The notes under the pieces: generated by a model | Told to the model about the DNA's origin: nothing | Seen by the model: the letters and a program-made list of their open reading frames with translations, nothing else | Database searches by the model: none | Translations under genes and position numbers: made by a program | Part shown: in pieces, positions 15,301 to 29,000 of the stretch | Numbering within the stretch: the stretch's first letter is position 1 | Layout: the number at the start of each line of letters is the position of its first letter | Assembly: GCA_009792885.1 (NCBI GenBank) | Contig: WMCF01000003.1 | Location: forward strand, 19,000,477-19,064,476 | Direction: 5' to 3' | DNA from: Eremophila alpestris peregrina | Taxonomy: Eukaryota > Chordata > Aves > Passeriformes > Alaudidae | Length of the DNA stretch: 64,000 nucleotides

Positions 15301-17150
15301 CATCTTTCTTGGAAATAGAATAAAAATCTGAAGAGGTCTGATATGCACTTCAGCTGAGATATTATAATAAATGGACTTTTGTGCCCAAATAACATCTGAA
15401 AGTGCTGTATCTTGGTAGCTCCAGAAGAGGTAAATCTCTCAGAATTTAAAACTGTGCCAAAGGAGCTCAGTTGAAAGAAAGTTCATGGACAGAAAGATTC
15501 AGATAATAACTGAGTTGCTTGTGTAAACAGCTAGAAAGCGACAAGCCTATAGCTGACAGGGGAGGTTATGCTGTTATAAAATATAAGGAAAATACTACAT
15601 TGCTTACACTACAAGGAAGTTGAAAAGTTGAAAGTTTAACTATAGATGAAAAAAGCAAAAGAAATTAAGAAGAAATCAGCAGGAAGTCTAAGGAAATTTT
15701 CCAAGTGCATTAATAGCAAAAATACTTCAGCAATTACATGAATCTGTCATAAATGTGTGCGGTAGGTTTGTCAATAACACAGACAAAAATAAAAATTATT
15801 CAGTAAATATTAGTGTTCTAGGAAAAAATAAAACAATTGATTTTTCACTGTCACATAGAAATAATGGAATGGCTTTCTTAATAACCAAAAAAATATTGTG
15901 AAAAAACCTGTTATTAAAACGCCCACTTTATAAAACAACGGGTTGAGACAGCTTGTGCTCAAGAATTTTGGAAGAACTAGTTAAGGAACTTTGAAAGACA
16001 TCCATGTGTTGATGTTTTCAGTAAGTGTGTCAGGATACTGAGGAAGTTCTGCAGAACTGGAAGAAAGTGAATGTTGCATTAGTATTTAAAAAGAGTAAAT
16101 GGAGTAAGCTGGATGACAATACTTAACTACATCTGCTCTACTCCTGCAAAGTAGGACTGCTTGGTAATATGAAGATTGCTGCCTTATCATCAGTCTGAGT
16201 AAAAATATTAGAATATTTTAAATATAAAATAAAGAATATTATATACAGGATTAAAGAGCCAGAAAAGAGTTTATAATTATTTGTCAATCTAAAGGGATTA
16301 TTTAAAAAGACATCTTGTTGCAGTGTCAGCTTGTCAGATGAGTTTAGCAGTGTGACAAAAGTCCTGTGGGACACTCTACCTTCAGTCACGTTCTTAAATT
16401 GATAACTTTACATGTGTAATTAAGTGACTGCCTGGTGCAAATTGCTGTGTCGTGTTTTGGTTTAAAACACAAGTACAAACAGGAATCATTGTCAATTAAC
16501 TCTACCTATAAGTTCCCTGTAAATGTAAATTCTGGGTTATGTTCTATGTAGGAGTTTAGGAATAAGTCAGAAGACAACATTAAAACTGTACTGATGATCT
16601 GCTGATAATTTACAGATTAAAGCAGGGGGAAAAAAGGCAAAGTTCAACTCACCAATGGAACTAGGTGTCTCAAAGGGAGATAATGCAATGGAAGGTGGGA
16701 ATACATGTCCTGAAAGGAAATACGTCACAGAGGCACTTGATCTCATGGTAGACAATCGACTGAAATAATTTATTTTGGCCAAAATCTCCAATGAGATTGT
16801 TGCATGGATTAACAGGGAGATCTCAGGAGAGAGAGAGTAGCCATTCTGCATAGCATGACATTATTATGCACTGATGTCTTCCTTTCTGCCTTTTTCCCCT
16901 GAAAAACTGGAGAGGGCTCTAGAAGACCCTGAAGTAGCACCTTGTAAGCCTTGGAAAAACTGCACTGTGATGTGTTGCTCCCATTTTGACCATTACCTGC
17001 AATCTCTCCAGACAGAGTACAACAAGAGTGATGAAGTAAGCAAGGGATTGAACCAACTAATGAGCAAAGAATAAGAGAATTTAATAGCAAGCAGCAGGAG
17101 ATCCCAGTGATATTTTCAAAAAACAAGGTTTATAACTTAAGGCTGTAAAT
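15300..17150 (+). mobile_element. Decayed CR1-like LINE ORF2 fragment
   Basis: At 16055-16123 a frame reads NWKKVNVALVFKKSKW and then SKLDD before a stop; this resembles the LINE reverse-transcriptase motif W-x-x-A-x-V-x-P-x-F-K-K-G. Further right, stretches near 16738-16770 (CACTTGATCTCATGGTAGAC) and 16797-16835 (GCATGGATTAACAGGGAGAT) resemble the CR1/L3 ORF2 end that I know as 'GGxTGxATTAACAGxxGxAT'. All is in + orientation, strongly mutated. Limits are approximate. Confidence 0.45.
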
Positions 17151-19961
17151 ACTCATGAACAAGATTATTTATTAAACGGAAAGTGAAAGTTTTAGGATCC
17201 TTGAAAAGTACTTAAATAGGTAGCAGAGTCTTCTTTAGGCTTAGTGTGACTCCCTGACAGAGCTATTAGTCTAAATATTAGTTTATCTTCTCAGAGAAAC
17301 AGTGAAAAATATCGAGTTGCTATTTTGATATTAGATGGAGAATACCACTAAAAAGTGCTCTAACAGAAACACCTTTCTTGTCAGAAAGATGTCTTGGCTG
17401 ATCCGGAATTGATTTCCCATCAGGAGTTGTAAAACTCATTTTCTGTAATTTTCTTCTCTTCTGCAAGGTAACAACAGAATTCAGGATAAAAATCACCCCT
17501 GCAGGTATCTTAATGCTTTTTTTCCCCTGTAAGATAGTGAAAGAAATGGAATTACCTTCTCAGTGCTGGAGGCTTCTTATTTTACTGAAAAAGAGATGGA
17601 TTTGTGCTGTGCTGTTAAAAGATCCCATTGTTTTCCTGTGACAGTTGAATATGTTACACTGTTTCTTCCTGATCATTTTATGTTCCATAATTATAGACTT
17701 AGCCTAAAATAATGAATCTCCTTCCTCTCTGTCTTATATTTCTTTTTATATAAACAATTTACTTTTGCTGATCAAGATAGAGAAATCATGGAGGTGAAAT
17801 GTAATAGTCATTATTATTTTTTCATGCTGAAATCCATGTAATACAAAAACTACATGCAAATATGTGTGAGAGGACATGATGTGGGATTATCAGAAGTGTC
17901 TGTGGATTATCAGAAGCATCGTAGTGACTATGTGCACTAGATTTTCAATTCAACTGAAGTTGAATAAATGAGAAAGAAAAATAATTGAGATATAAAGTAA
18001 GAGCATAAGCTGGACTAGAGGCTGCTAAGATGTTACTGTGGGTCCTCTTCTGCTCAGCCATAGCCAGAAATTCTTTGCTCTGGTGAAATGAATGAATGGG
18101 GACCTATTTCTGTGGGTGCATATGAATGAATTCCTTTTCTTTCAGTGAATCTCGGGTCTTCTGTCCAAGTACATATTGTCAGTGAGCTCAGCTGTAATGA
18201 CTGCCCTTCCTTGCTCTCAGATGTCCAGTTAAGTAAATGGCATCTTCCCAGAATAGGTGAACATGGTTGTCACACACATTAGAATGAACTCTTGCAGTTT
18301 TTTTCCAAGGTTGAGTAGGGTTACTGCTGTTTTGTATCTTATTTGTCTCAGCCATCACCAGTGGCAGTGGAGATATTTTCCACACTGAGGGAGTGAATTC
18401 ATGTTTCAAGTAGCTTAGGGCTCCGTGCTGGTAATCTGCCACTGGACTTTGTGCTTGTTCATGAAAAACAAGAGGAACATCCCAAAGGTGTTTGTAGGGG
18501 AGGGGGATGGGGTGTGACTGCGTCAAATATTTTGTTTAAGTTTCAGTTGTATCAGGAAAAATGTCTCTAGCAGATCTTCTGCTATGACTGTACTATGTTT
18601 GTGGGTCCCATGATACTCAGGCTATTTCCAAAGTATACAAGCAGCTTGGAGTGTGTGAGGAGACGAGTGGGTGGAACAGACTTTACAGAAAGCCCTGAGG
18701 GAAGTAAATACTGAAGAAACAGCAGTGCTGAGTGAAAATTGGGAGATAGGGAACTGAGCAAGATCTCAAAAGACACAGAACATAAGTTGGGAGCAGCAGA
18801 ATTCAGTGGTCAAAAGCCCTTTACATAGCAGAATTTCTTTTAATATAATGAAATAGATTTGTTTGCAATAGATGATTGTTTAATAGCATGGATTTTTCAT
18901 AAAGCAGGATAAATTTTGGCCAAGTAATTCCCATTCTTTTTGAGGATTTCATCCTATTATTGAAGTTACCTTGCTTATCAGGGCAGTGCCTGTGTCTTAC
19001 ATGCAGTGCAAAATCAACTTTTCCAATATTAATGTCCCTAAGTATTTGGAAACAGAGGCAGGAAAAAAATATAGCCTTTGACAATTGATCTGTGGAGACC
19101 CTAAATCTGTTGTCAGTACACCATGTGTCTGCTGCAGCATAATGCTGTCCTGTTCTAAAATTACACTTCCTTGGAACCCCTTGAATGACTGTCTTTAGTA
19201 ACATAGTAGAAGATGGAAGGATGCAAAATTTTTGTGCTGTGAAACATTTCACAGCATTTTACTCACTTTGTGATGCGTTGTCATATATACTAAAATGAAA
19301 ATTGTTATAGCAATTCAAAATCAGAGCAGGCACTGCTGAAAAACTATGTGCAATAGTGAGTGAAATGTATGAACACATGTTCAAGTTTGAGGGGTTTTTC
19401 TTTTTATAGATACTGATGCAAGTTTTCGTAATATTATTGTTCGAATTAGTTCTGCTGAAAATACCTTAGATGTTATCAATAGCATGTCTGTACATCCTTG
19501 TCTCAACTGCAATTCATGTGAATAAAATTCCTGTCCCTGGCCCCTTTGACATGATTTGACAGTTTTATATTGCTGAACTCATATCTCAAATGGCCGAGGT
19601 TTGAAAGCAATTAATTTTGCATCTTGCTGCCTGTAAACACCTTTTGACAACAAACCTGTTTGTTATTGCCAACTTGTTTATGACTTCTAGAAAAGGCTGG
19701 GGATAATCTTGGATAGAAACTACTGCATGCTTAGTTTGGGACTTGTGTATTTTCACATACACATGTTAAATAAAAAAATAGCTGTTGTTGGTATGAATTG
19801 TTCTGGAGACATCAGGATGGTACTGCACCAATGCATTGCAACCAAAGTGAGAGTGACGTAGCAGAGCTTTGTTATATAATATGCTCATGCTTTATAAGAT
19901 GGGAGCAGAGTTTTGTAGAGCAACATCAAACACATCCCTTCTTCTTTTTATTTTGTTACAG
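17151..19961. other. No gene seen before exon 2
   Basis: AT-rich intron-like sequence leading to the exon 2 acceptor. A 143-codon frame on the - strand (18821-19252) shows no recognisable domain and is probably chance. Confidence 0.5.
17881..17920. repeat. Two-copy 20-bp tandem repeat
   Basis: GTGGGATTATCAGAAGTGTC is followed directly by TGTGGATTATCAGAAGCATC, two copies of a 20-bp unit sharing the 13-bp core GGATTATCAGAAG. No function is evident. Confidence 0.85.
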
Positions 19962-20075
19962 CTGTTGTGTCCTGCTTTGGATCACATGAAGAAAATTCTT
20001 CTTCACCAAATCCAACTCAGAAGCTCTCCCTGCTGAAAAACAGGATGGTTTCATTGCATCAGCCTTCTAAACCAG
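19962..20075 (+). CDS. LTK: LTK exon 2 (pre-MAM linker)
   Basis: 114 nt, phase 1 to phase 1. The acceptor is strong (pyrimidine tract, then TTACAG) and the donor is CCAG|gtacca. It encodes a polar linker containing VVSCFGSHEENSSS, with a possible N-glycosylation site (NSS). The last G joins the next exon to make Glu. It has little recognisable homology of its own; the call rests on the splice sites, the phase fit and its position matching ALK exon 2. It is the first exon I can support. Confidence 0.72.
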
Positions 20076-23000
20076 GTACCAGAAATCCTCTTCCTTCAAT
20101 CCTCCTTGTTTCTCCCTCAGAATCTAGATGTAAGATAGATGCTGGCAGTCACAAGCACCTCTTACCAGAAAGCTCTGACACTGTGTTTCTGACTGGAACT
20201 AGAGCAATGACTCAGAAAGGTCAGTGTAAACTTAAGGGAATTCCTTATTTCTGTATTAAACAGAAAAGCCCAAACCCAAAACACAGCAAGCAAACGAAAC
20301 CTCAAAGAACCCCAAAACAACCCTCCACAAAAGAAATTTACTGCCTCCCTCCTCAATAAACAAACAAAAAAAATCCCAACAAACAAAACAAATCACAAGG
20401 CCCCAGTACAGTAGGAAAAGGGAAAAGAAAGAAAAAGGAAAGAAAAAGGAAATAATTTCCATCAGCACACTGAAATCCACCAGATTTGAGGTTGGAAGTT
20501 CTTGAAATAAAAGCTAATTAGTGGAGCTGCTTTCCCACTACTTTAGAACAAACTATCTTTTTTGATACTGAATTAAGCTTTTTTTCCAAATGGAATTTTA
20601 TTTTCAAGGCATTGTGAAAACCACGTGAGAAGTGGGGTTTTTAACATGTGTTCACTGCCTCTTATCCTGTCAGTGGACACTACTGAGAATGCCTTGCTTC
20701 CTCTTCATTCCCTCTCAACAAAGTGTTTGTACACATTGATAAAATCCCCCTGACCGTACTCTTCTACAGACCAAACAGTCCCAGCTCTGCCAGCCTCTCC
20801 TCTGATGGAAGATGCTGCAGTCCCTCAGTTATCTTTGTGGATCTGTGCTGGACTTGTTCCTGTAGATCTGTTTATGTCTCTTGCACTGAGGAGTCCAGTG
20901 CTGAATAGAGGGGAAGGATCACCTCTCTTGATCTACTGGCAATGCTCTTCCTAATGCTGCCCAGAAAGCTGTTGGCTGCCTTTGTTGTAAGGGTGCACTG
21001 CCTGCTCACAAAGAGTTGTTCACCACACTCCTAAAGTCCTCTTTGGCTGCTTCCCAGCCAGTCAGCCCCCAGCACGTACTGGGGTTTTACCTGCTGAGGT
21101 GCAGGACAGAGCCAGGAGAGTGGCTGGTGTCCTTATTGCTGTGTGCTGCTGGAATCTGGCATTGCATACACACACATGCACACAATTTGCCACTTCATCT
21201 GCTTGTGGCTTCCCTGTAGAAATGATGGGCTGAACGCTGCCCAGGCCTTTCCTAAGCTGTGTACATTTGAAGAGTTGGGCTAAGAAGATATTTGGATGGT
21301 TGGCCCAGGTGTCAGTTTGAGAGAGGCAGCAAACTCCCCAGGCTAGAAAGAGCTGGGGAGTGTCCGCAGGAATGGAGAAGTGTTTGGGTGGGAGACCAAA
21401 GCCTGTGCCAACCCAAACTTATGTGCAACTCTGTAACATCTGTGTTTCTCTTACCCCTGCTCGCTGGATGTTTTACAAAGAATGAAGTTAGAATTAACTT
21501 CATAAGGAGAAAATTTGTCTGCTTTTGTTGTTGCGCTCAAAAGATGCTTCAATTTCTTCTTTTTCTGAAAGTTTATTTCAAAGTTTAGGTAATCTTCTGG
21601 AGGCTCTTTTGTTTTTATTTTTGCCCCACCTGTGTAGCCACGCTTCCTTGTTATATCTCTGACCTTAGTTCTCTCCTTCCTACCTGCCTGTTCTCCTCAG
21701 GAATAGGGCTACCAAAGGGATAACTTTGTGTAATGTTATTCATGTTTGCAAGGTTTGAATACCCTGTGAACATCAGGATCCTAAATATGAATGTTTAGTC
21801 TCTTAATATTTCTTACTTGGCCTGGGGACACTCCAGTTATTACTGTAATATCATTATTACTACTGAAAATAAATATAATGCAAATTAATATCAGCTCTAT
21901 TCAGCTCTACTCTGTGTGGGAGAGTTTTGTGCAGCTAACATCCCTTCAGGGATTTTTTATTAGATTGATGAGAGAACAGTGAATTACTTCTTGTCTGGTT
22001 TATAATATGCTGATTATGAAAAATTCTGGCCAAGATGATCTAGTGTTTTTAGTACTGCAAGCAGACTCTGGAGTTTGTTAAGAAAGTATTCTTATCCATC
22101 CTGCTAGAGGAAAGCAAAACTTAGAAACCATTTAAAAAAGATTTTTTAAAAATCATGTAAATTGCATTGCTCACCTATTTTGCTTGAGACTCTGTCAAGC
22201 TAAGATATGGTTGCCCTTAGAGTATCAGTTCTTTCTTTCTGCCAAAATGCTAAATCCATACAGTTTCAATATCCTTGTTAATATTATTGGTATTATTCTC
22301 ATTTGGGACTTTGAGTACTTGTGGTCTGGACCTTCCACTGATATAAATTCATTGTTGATACCAGTGGGAGGAATTTGACTTACATTTTGCAGCTTAGTTT
22401 TGAAATCTTACGTGCTCCGCTCTGGGAGAGATTCTGTTGTTATTGCCTAAGACAAAATTTCTTTTTTCTCTTCAATTTTTCCATTTCTTGGGAGATATAG
22501 CCCCCATACACTGTACATTTGGTCACTCATGTGCCACTTGAGCTGGGATAGGCCTCACTAAAACCTTTGGTTTCTCACAACAGAAGTCTCTTGTAGCATT
22601 GGCTCAAGCTGCTCATGGGTGACATCCACAGACAGTTTTGGAAAACCAGACTGGGTGTTATCTTCCATTGGCGTCCTGGAGTCCCAGGAGGGGCAGCAGA
22701 TGCTTCTGGAAAACAATTCCTCCCGTGAAGATGCTGAAGGTAGGCAGAGCTCCAGCTCCTCTCGAATGGACACCTGCTTTTGCCCAGCTCTGGCTGCAGC
22801 AGGAGTCAGCAGGCTGAGACCTCAGGCCCATGTCACTGAAAGCTCCAGCATGTGGTGGTTCTGGTGCAGAGCTCCCAAAGGCACAGCCAGTGCCCAAGAG
22901 CCAGTAAGAACCATGTAATTCACGAGTGCTGCCTCAGTTGTGCATGGGTGTACCCTCTAAACAGCCGGCCCCTGTTTACAGAGTGTATAGAAAATACACT

Positions 23001-26000
23001 CATTTTCTATCACCTCATTTTGAGATAAGCTACTTTTACTAGCAGAGACTGGATTTTTCTTAAAAAAATAAATCCTATACAAGCCAGAGATGGCTCCACT
23101 TGTCTGCTGTCTGACTGGAAAAGTCTTTGGCTTTTATTTTGTTGGACATGTTCTTCATGATTTTTTTGGTTTCTTCTCTTCTCATTTATTCTATCATTTC
23201 TTACTTAAACCCTTAATTTTTACTTTATTCTCTCTTTTTCTTTTGGTTTTGTGCATAGCTCTTCCTTTATTCTCATTACTCCTTTCTTCAATATCCATTT
23301 TCCTCTTATTATCTCTCTTCCATCCATGCTGTGTGTCTCTTGTTTTGTTGTGGTTTTTTTCTCTTCATAGGGGGCATTTTCCTCCTGAACACCAGCAGAC
23401 TCCCAGAGAGATGTGAGTTCAGCCTGCAAAGCCCCATCCTGCCTGGGAGCTTGGATTCTTGCTTGCTGGAACTGGCCATATGTTCACAGGATGCTGTTCC
23501 TCTGCTCCAGAGATTCAAAGTTGAAATCAAATATGTGGAGACAAACAAAAATACAGTAACTTCTCTGAGAGCTGGTCATGAGGAGGATGCCAGGTAAGAC
23601 AATCAATTTTCAACTGTTAAGCCTTTGAATTGGAAGGTAGAGTGGAGTTCCTCCAGGCTGCTGTTTATCAGTGTCTTTTTGCCTTCTTGGGATCATTGCT
23701 GCTATTACAGCAGAAAGTAAAGGTATGACTGTCAGGACTGAAGCACGCAGCCTCCTGCCAGGATGCCTGTAACAGACACAGGTTTTGTGTGTCCCCTTTG
23801 CAAAGAACACATTAACTTAAATCTCACTGTTCTTCCCTCACATTTAGAAGGGTGAATTGTGATTCATTTTTCACTGATTCTAGGACTGCAGCTGTAAAAT
23901 GCATTCAATCCAAAAACTGCCTTGGTAACATAACTCATGTCTCTATGGATTCAGTGGGTCCTATCAGTTCTAGAAGGGTCACAATTCTCATACTGAGGTG
24001 GGGTTAATTTTACCATTTTAATAGTTTCCTCCTTTCTAGTAGGTTCAGGAGCATCCACTTTTACTCCATTTGTAGAGTCCAGGGAGGGAAAAAACTGAGG
24101 TAAGAAGAGGTGAAGGAAAACAAAAGAAGGTGTAACAATCAGGTGTAACAGATCTTGTCCTGTATTCCCTTTGATCCTGCCAACATTTTACTTTTCCATT
24201 TTTGTGTGTAGCAGAATGCACTAAGGAAGAGAGATGGGTAAAGGGAGCAAATCACATCAGGAAAAGAAAGAGAAAAGTCCACGTGTCGTGTAATTTTGCC
24301 ATTTTCCATGTGCTTGTTTTTCCTTTACTGCTGTCCAACTTTTAAGAACCTGGGTTAGACACATAACAGAGTTTTTTATTTCCATCACCTGACTGACTCC
24401 CAGGGAGAACTTAAGCAATAGATCCCAGTTCTTGTTTTCTTTGAATTCTTTGGCACTCCCCAGGCTGCCATGGAGATCTGTAGTGAAGAGTACCCGTCAG
24501 CCAAAGATAGCAGAGTTTGACTAAAAAACCTGTTTTTTTTTTCTTTGTGATCTCTCTCTCCCTCTCTCTCTAATTTTCAGCTGTTGCTCAGTTCCTTCCT
24601 GGCTGTTCCTTCCCCATCTTCTTGCCAATTTCACTGGGAATCTGTTGCATTTTCTGGGATTAATTTCTAATATCCTTTTTTACGTACTCAAAGCTGCCCT
24701 TACTGCTTTTTTAATATTTGGCAGGCCTCTGCAGCTGCAGCTCCATTCTGCTATGTAAACTCATAAAATACCCTTTTGCTACACCTTACTGGTTAGACCA
24801 GGCTTTGCTGGTAATCACTGCAGCATCTCTGGAACGGATCCCAAATGTTGTTTAGCAGCTTATTTGAGCACAGCAAAAGAATTCTAAGTGAAATCAAGAT
24901 GATCATCTCTCTAAAATTGATGGCATTTAGATTTATTAGAATGAAGCTGGCACAGACACTGGTATTACTTTTTCTTACTGAATGACATGAAGCTCTGGTA
25001 AGCTCAGAGAGTTTACTCTTAAAATTTTAAACAAGGGAGGAGACCAAAGCTATTAGAAATCAAGATAGAAAGGAGGATAGAAAAGAGATAAAACAAAGTT
25101 AGGAACCATCAAATACCCTTCCTTTACCCCCTCATTACAGGAAAACTTTAAAATCTCTACACAATTAAAAAACCTGACCATGCAGGCAGAAGAGAATTTA
25201 TTTCTAACACAGTGATTGACCTGCTTCTTGCTAGGCAGGTAGCCTGAAATTAACATTCTCTCCATGATTAAGGTTTCAACAACATTGGTTGTTAAGGAGA
25301 GACCACCCTGAAGTGTTCTGACTTTACAGGGACTTTCCACAGAGAGTAGGAGTTCCACAAGCTTTTCTGTCTTAACCAAATACTGCTGCACAATTTAGAG
25401 CAGAGAAAGGAGGACATTGAGCAGATGACCTTGAGATAGATGTCTATGTGTAGTACCTAATGTAACCAGTGAAAATTGCTACCAAGGGATTGTCTTCAGA
25501 TGAGAGTAGAAACTTGGACATAGAAAAAAGACTAGGTAGCACTTTTTTTCAGATAATCAGACACTCCAGGAAATCCTACTTCAGTCCCTTTTGTCAACTC
25601 TCAATTCCATGGCCAAGCTCTACTTCATCATAAACTCCAGCTGCACCAGACAGCTGCAGTGACTGCTTCTCTTCTTTCTGGACCTAGAAATATTCTCCTG
25701 ATGGAATTTTCTCCTTCAGCTACACAGTTCCCAAAAGCTTGGATATATGTCACATGTAAGAGAAGGTTTCTGTCCACCTCACTAACTGTTAGGATTTATC
25801 ATTAAATTGGTAGTATTGAAGCTGCCACTTTTTCACACATAAACCTTAATGAAAGAAAAAAGAAACAGATGGACTGTTCAGTACCACATTCTCTGGACAA
25901 GAAGGGCAGAGTCATAAAGTCACGATGTTTATTTTTAAATACCACACCTATACATCATGGATATTCTGAATTATTACCATTAGAAGGAGAACTGCTGAGG

Positions 26001-29000
26001 GAGTGAGGTGTATGAGATTCTATGTACTTACAAAAAATATTCATGAAATTTTATTTTTCATTATGTCAGTAAAGCTCAAACATCAGGGGCCTGTAGTCTT
26101 GCTTGCAAGGCCAAGCCTTCTTTGTCTGGCACTTAACTCAGCAAACTGTTTTCACTTTCTTTTGTGGTTATGGTGCTTATTCAGGTCACATTTAATATAT
26201 TTTTACTTCTTTTAAACCTTTTTTTCCTTAAATTTTCCTACTGTTTTGCTTATCCCACCTTTTCATCTTTACCACACAGACACAGAATCAGCCACAGTTG
26301 AAAATTCTTGAGTCCTGTGTGGTTTTGTGTGTTTTCACATGCTTGTGTTTGTTGTGGACCACAATTATTTCAGTGTTCTCAGCCAAAACTGCTTCAGTAA
26401 GAAGCTAGTTTCTTTCAACTCTAACTACTCACACTTCATTGAAAATAAAAAAGCATCATTTGGAGCAGGGATAATATTTTCACTTTCTGTAGTCAATGAG
26501 CTAGCTGACTTTGTTTTGTTTTCATTCTGGAATGGCCATGGTAGTCTTGGTAGATCAGAAAACAAGAAGTTCATGGCCATGTGCACACAGGGGTTTTCAG
26601 TTAGCCAGCCTCACAAAACTGTTTATTGCTTAGTTTTTTGTGTCTTCCCTCTTTTTTTGGAGGGGTGGTGATGATAAAATGCTCCACCATCTTCTGAGAC
26701 ACTTGAAAAAACTTGTCATCTTTGACACTTCTATTCTACTAATGTGGTTGTTTTTATCCACAAAAGTTATTTAACTTCTCCTACTGTACAGATGATAAGG
26801 GAGTAGTCTGGTAAGTGTTCTCAGATAATGTCTAAATCTGTGCTGACAACAATGAGCAGGGCCATTTTGATTAAACAATGTATCTAGAAAGTGTGAGGTT
26901 GTCCAGCTGCTATGTAAGACTGTGAATTTTGAACACTAAGCTGGGATTATGATTCAGTAAATGCCTCTTGTGCCTCTCTTGAATTTGCACCCAAAAAAAT
27001 ACACTGTGTCATAGAATAACCTTTTAAGAGTTTGGTGAAGGCAGGAGTGGTAGGCATGTATTTTGCTCTCTATTTCCTTAAAAGTCCAGTGGTTAGCACT
27101 GGATGTTTGTTTGAGGACTTGCAGACAACAGCTTCCTGTGTGTATAAAAGTAATGTAAAGCTTCTAATTTTTATATTCATTGAGTCTAGAAACATCTAGC
27201 ATACACAGCTTTGTGCAAAAACCCATGCAGTGGGTCCCCCTAATTTAGAAAGTGTTTCAGCTTTCATGTTCTGCTTTATTGCATTTTTCAGTCCTAGTGA
27301 AGAAATGGTTATTCTTCACATAAAATCTTTCCTAAAATTAATAATCAGTTACCTTTGTTGGATATGAAAAATCACATCATAGAAAGGATTGGTGAGAAGT
27401 GGGTGGAAAACGTCTGTTCAGCAGAGAAGATTGAGAAGCTAATGAAAACCCAAAATGAACACACAAAAGAACAATTGGAATTAAAAGTTTTCAGGGTGAA
27501 TCTTGAATTATCCTGCCTTAAGCATTAGATAGCTTGCAACTCCAAACTTTCTATCCATGAAGATTTCTCAAAATTATGTCAGACCCTGATAGTTCTTCCA
27601 TGCATACAGATGAATTTTAACATCTCTTTTTAGAAGAAGAGTAATGACTTGATACTTGAGATCTGGTTTGACATAAAATCAATAATAAAGTTATTGCCAA
27701 GCTTGGCTTATCTGTAAGCCTGCTGCAATGATCCATCCTCTGCTGGATTGACGATGGGCTTCGTTCCTGATTCCATTAAGAAAATTACATTGGCTCGGAT
27801 GAGCTTCCGTTTCAGTGGTGGGACCAAGCAGAGGAGGTGCAATTATTTACAGCATTAGAAATCTTGCTGCAGTTGGATCTAGGAGAGGGTGAAGGGGAAT
27901 ACCTTGATGATAAAGAGACTTCATACACAAAAGCACTCTACGTAATGCGAAGCCACTTGCCATTTTTCCAGTCTTTGGATGCTGGTCAGCTTTTTCTGCG
28001 GTGTTATAAATGGAGAAAATTTCAGTACCAGAGATATTTCAGTGCAGAACTGGGATGTTTCCTGGGACCTTAGTGCTCTGACTCAGAAGAGCTGCCAATT
28101 CACAGAATTAGTTGCTTAAGATGGTGGCCTTGTTCTACCAGATACCACAGCTCTCCCAGCAGAGATGGCAGAATGGACAGTGTGTCTTCCTAAGTCATGG
28201 CATTTCAGAGCTTGGTTTGTTGACTTAAATGACTAGTAGTTTTATTTTGAAATACCAGTCTATAAACAGCAAGTTCCAAAGTGTCTGGCTCATAAGGCAT
28301 ATAGGATTAAGGTGCAAAGCTGAACTAGTCATTGTTTTCAGCTGTGGGGCTCTTTCATTGCTGCTGCTAAATGTACCACTGGCTGTGAAGCAGAGGCTGT
28401 GAGCCACAGGTTCCTGCACTCAGTGTTGTGTTAACAGAGGCAATACTGTGATGTCTCAGCTGCGGGGTGGGTTGTAACTTGGTAGAGGTACTAGAACTAT
28501 GCCTCAGTGCTTGACAGGTCTAGTATTCCTAATAGCTAAATTTGAAAGATTTAAAGATTGTCCTTACCCTTATTGGCTCATTGAACCAAGTTGATAATGG
28601 CCCATTCATTCTTGTGGCCCACAGGATGCAATGGAGTGATGAACAAAGCTGTGTCATGTAGCAGAAGTGACTCAGTTCTGGGTCAGTGTAGGATGGTCTT
28701 GGATGTTGTCCCACAGTGTGGCAAGGGGGATATAGTTACAAGAATATTTATGAGATATATTTATAGGTCCTGGATGTTCCTGAAGCTGCACTGTTATACA
28801 AAATGGAACAAGGCAGTTGTTCTCCCATGTTTGGAGATAGATATGCTGCTGTTGCAATTCAGGGCTGTACTTTTCTGAAGATGAATTAAATTATAACGAA
28901 CTATTGAATATGATGGGACAGGAAATAGAGGAAATAGGGTAACCTTTGTAAGAGGAGCTCAGTTTCTCATGAGTTCAGGGTGTCTGTGGGTAGTTATGAG

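Larger units (their letters stand above)
20076..22583 (+). other. LTK: LTK intron 2
   Basis: 2.5 kb intron with an A/C-rich tract and a CR1 fragment, listed separately. The rest is unremarkable. Confidence 0.8.

Noticed and set aside
18821..19252. 143-codon - strand frame
   Set aside because: No recognised motif or gene context; probably chance.
24560..24600. Splice-acceptor-like CT tract ending TTTTCAG in intron 4
   Set aside because: No following frame fits the MAM1 phases, and exons 4 and 5 already join correctly.
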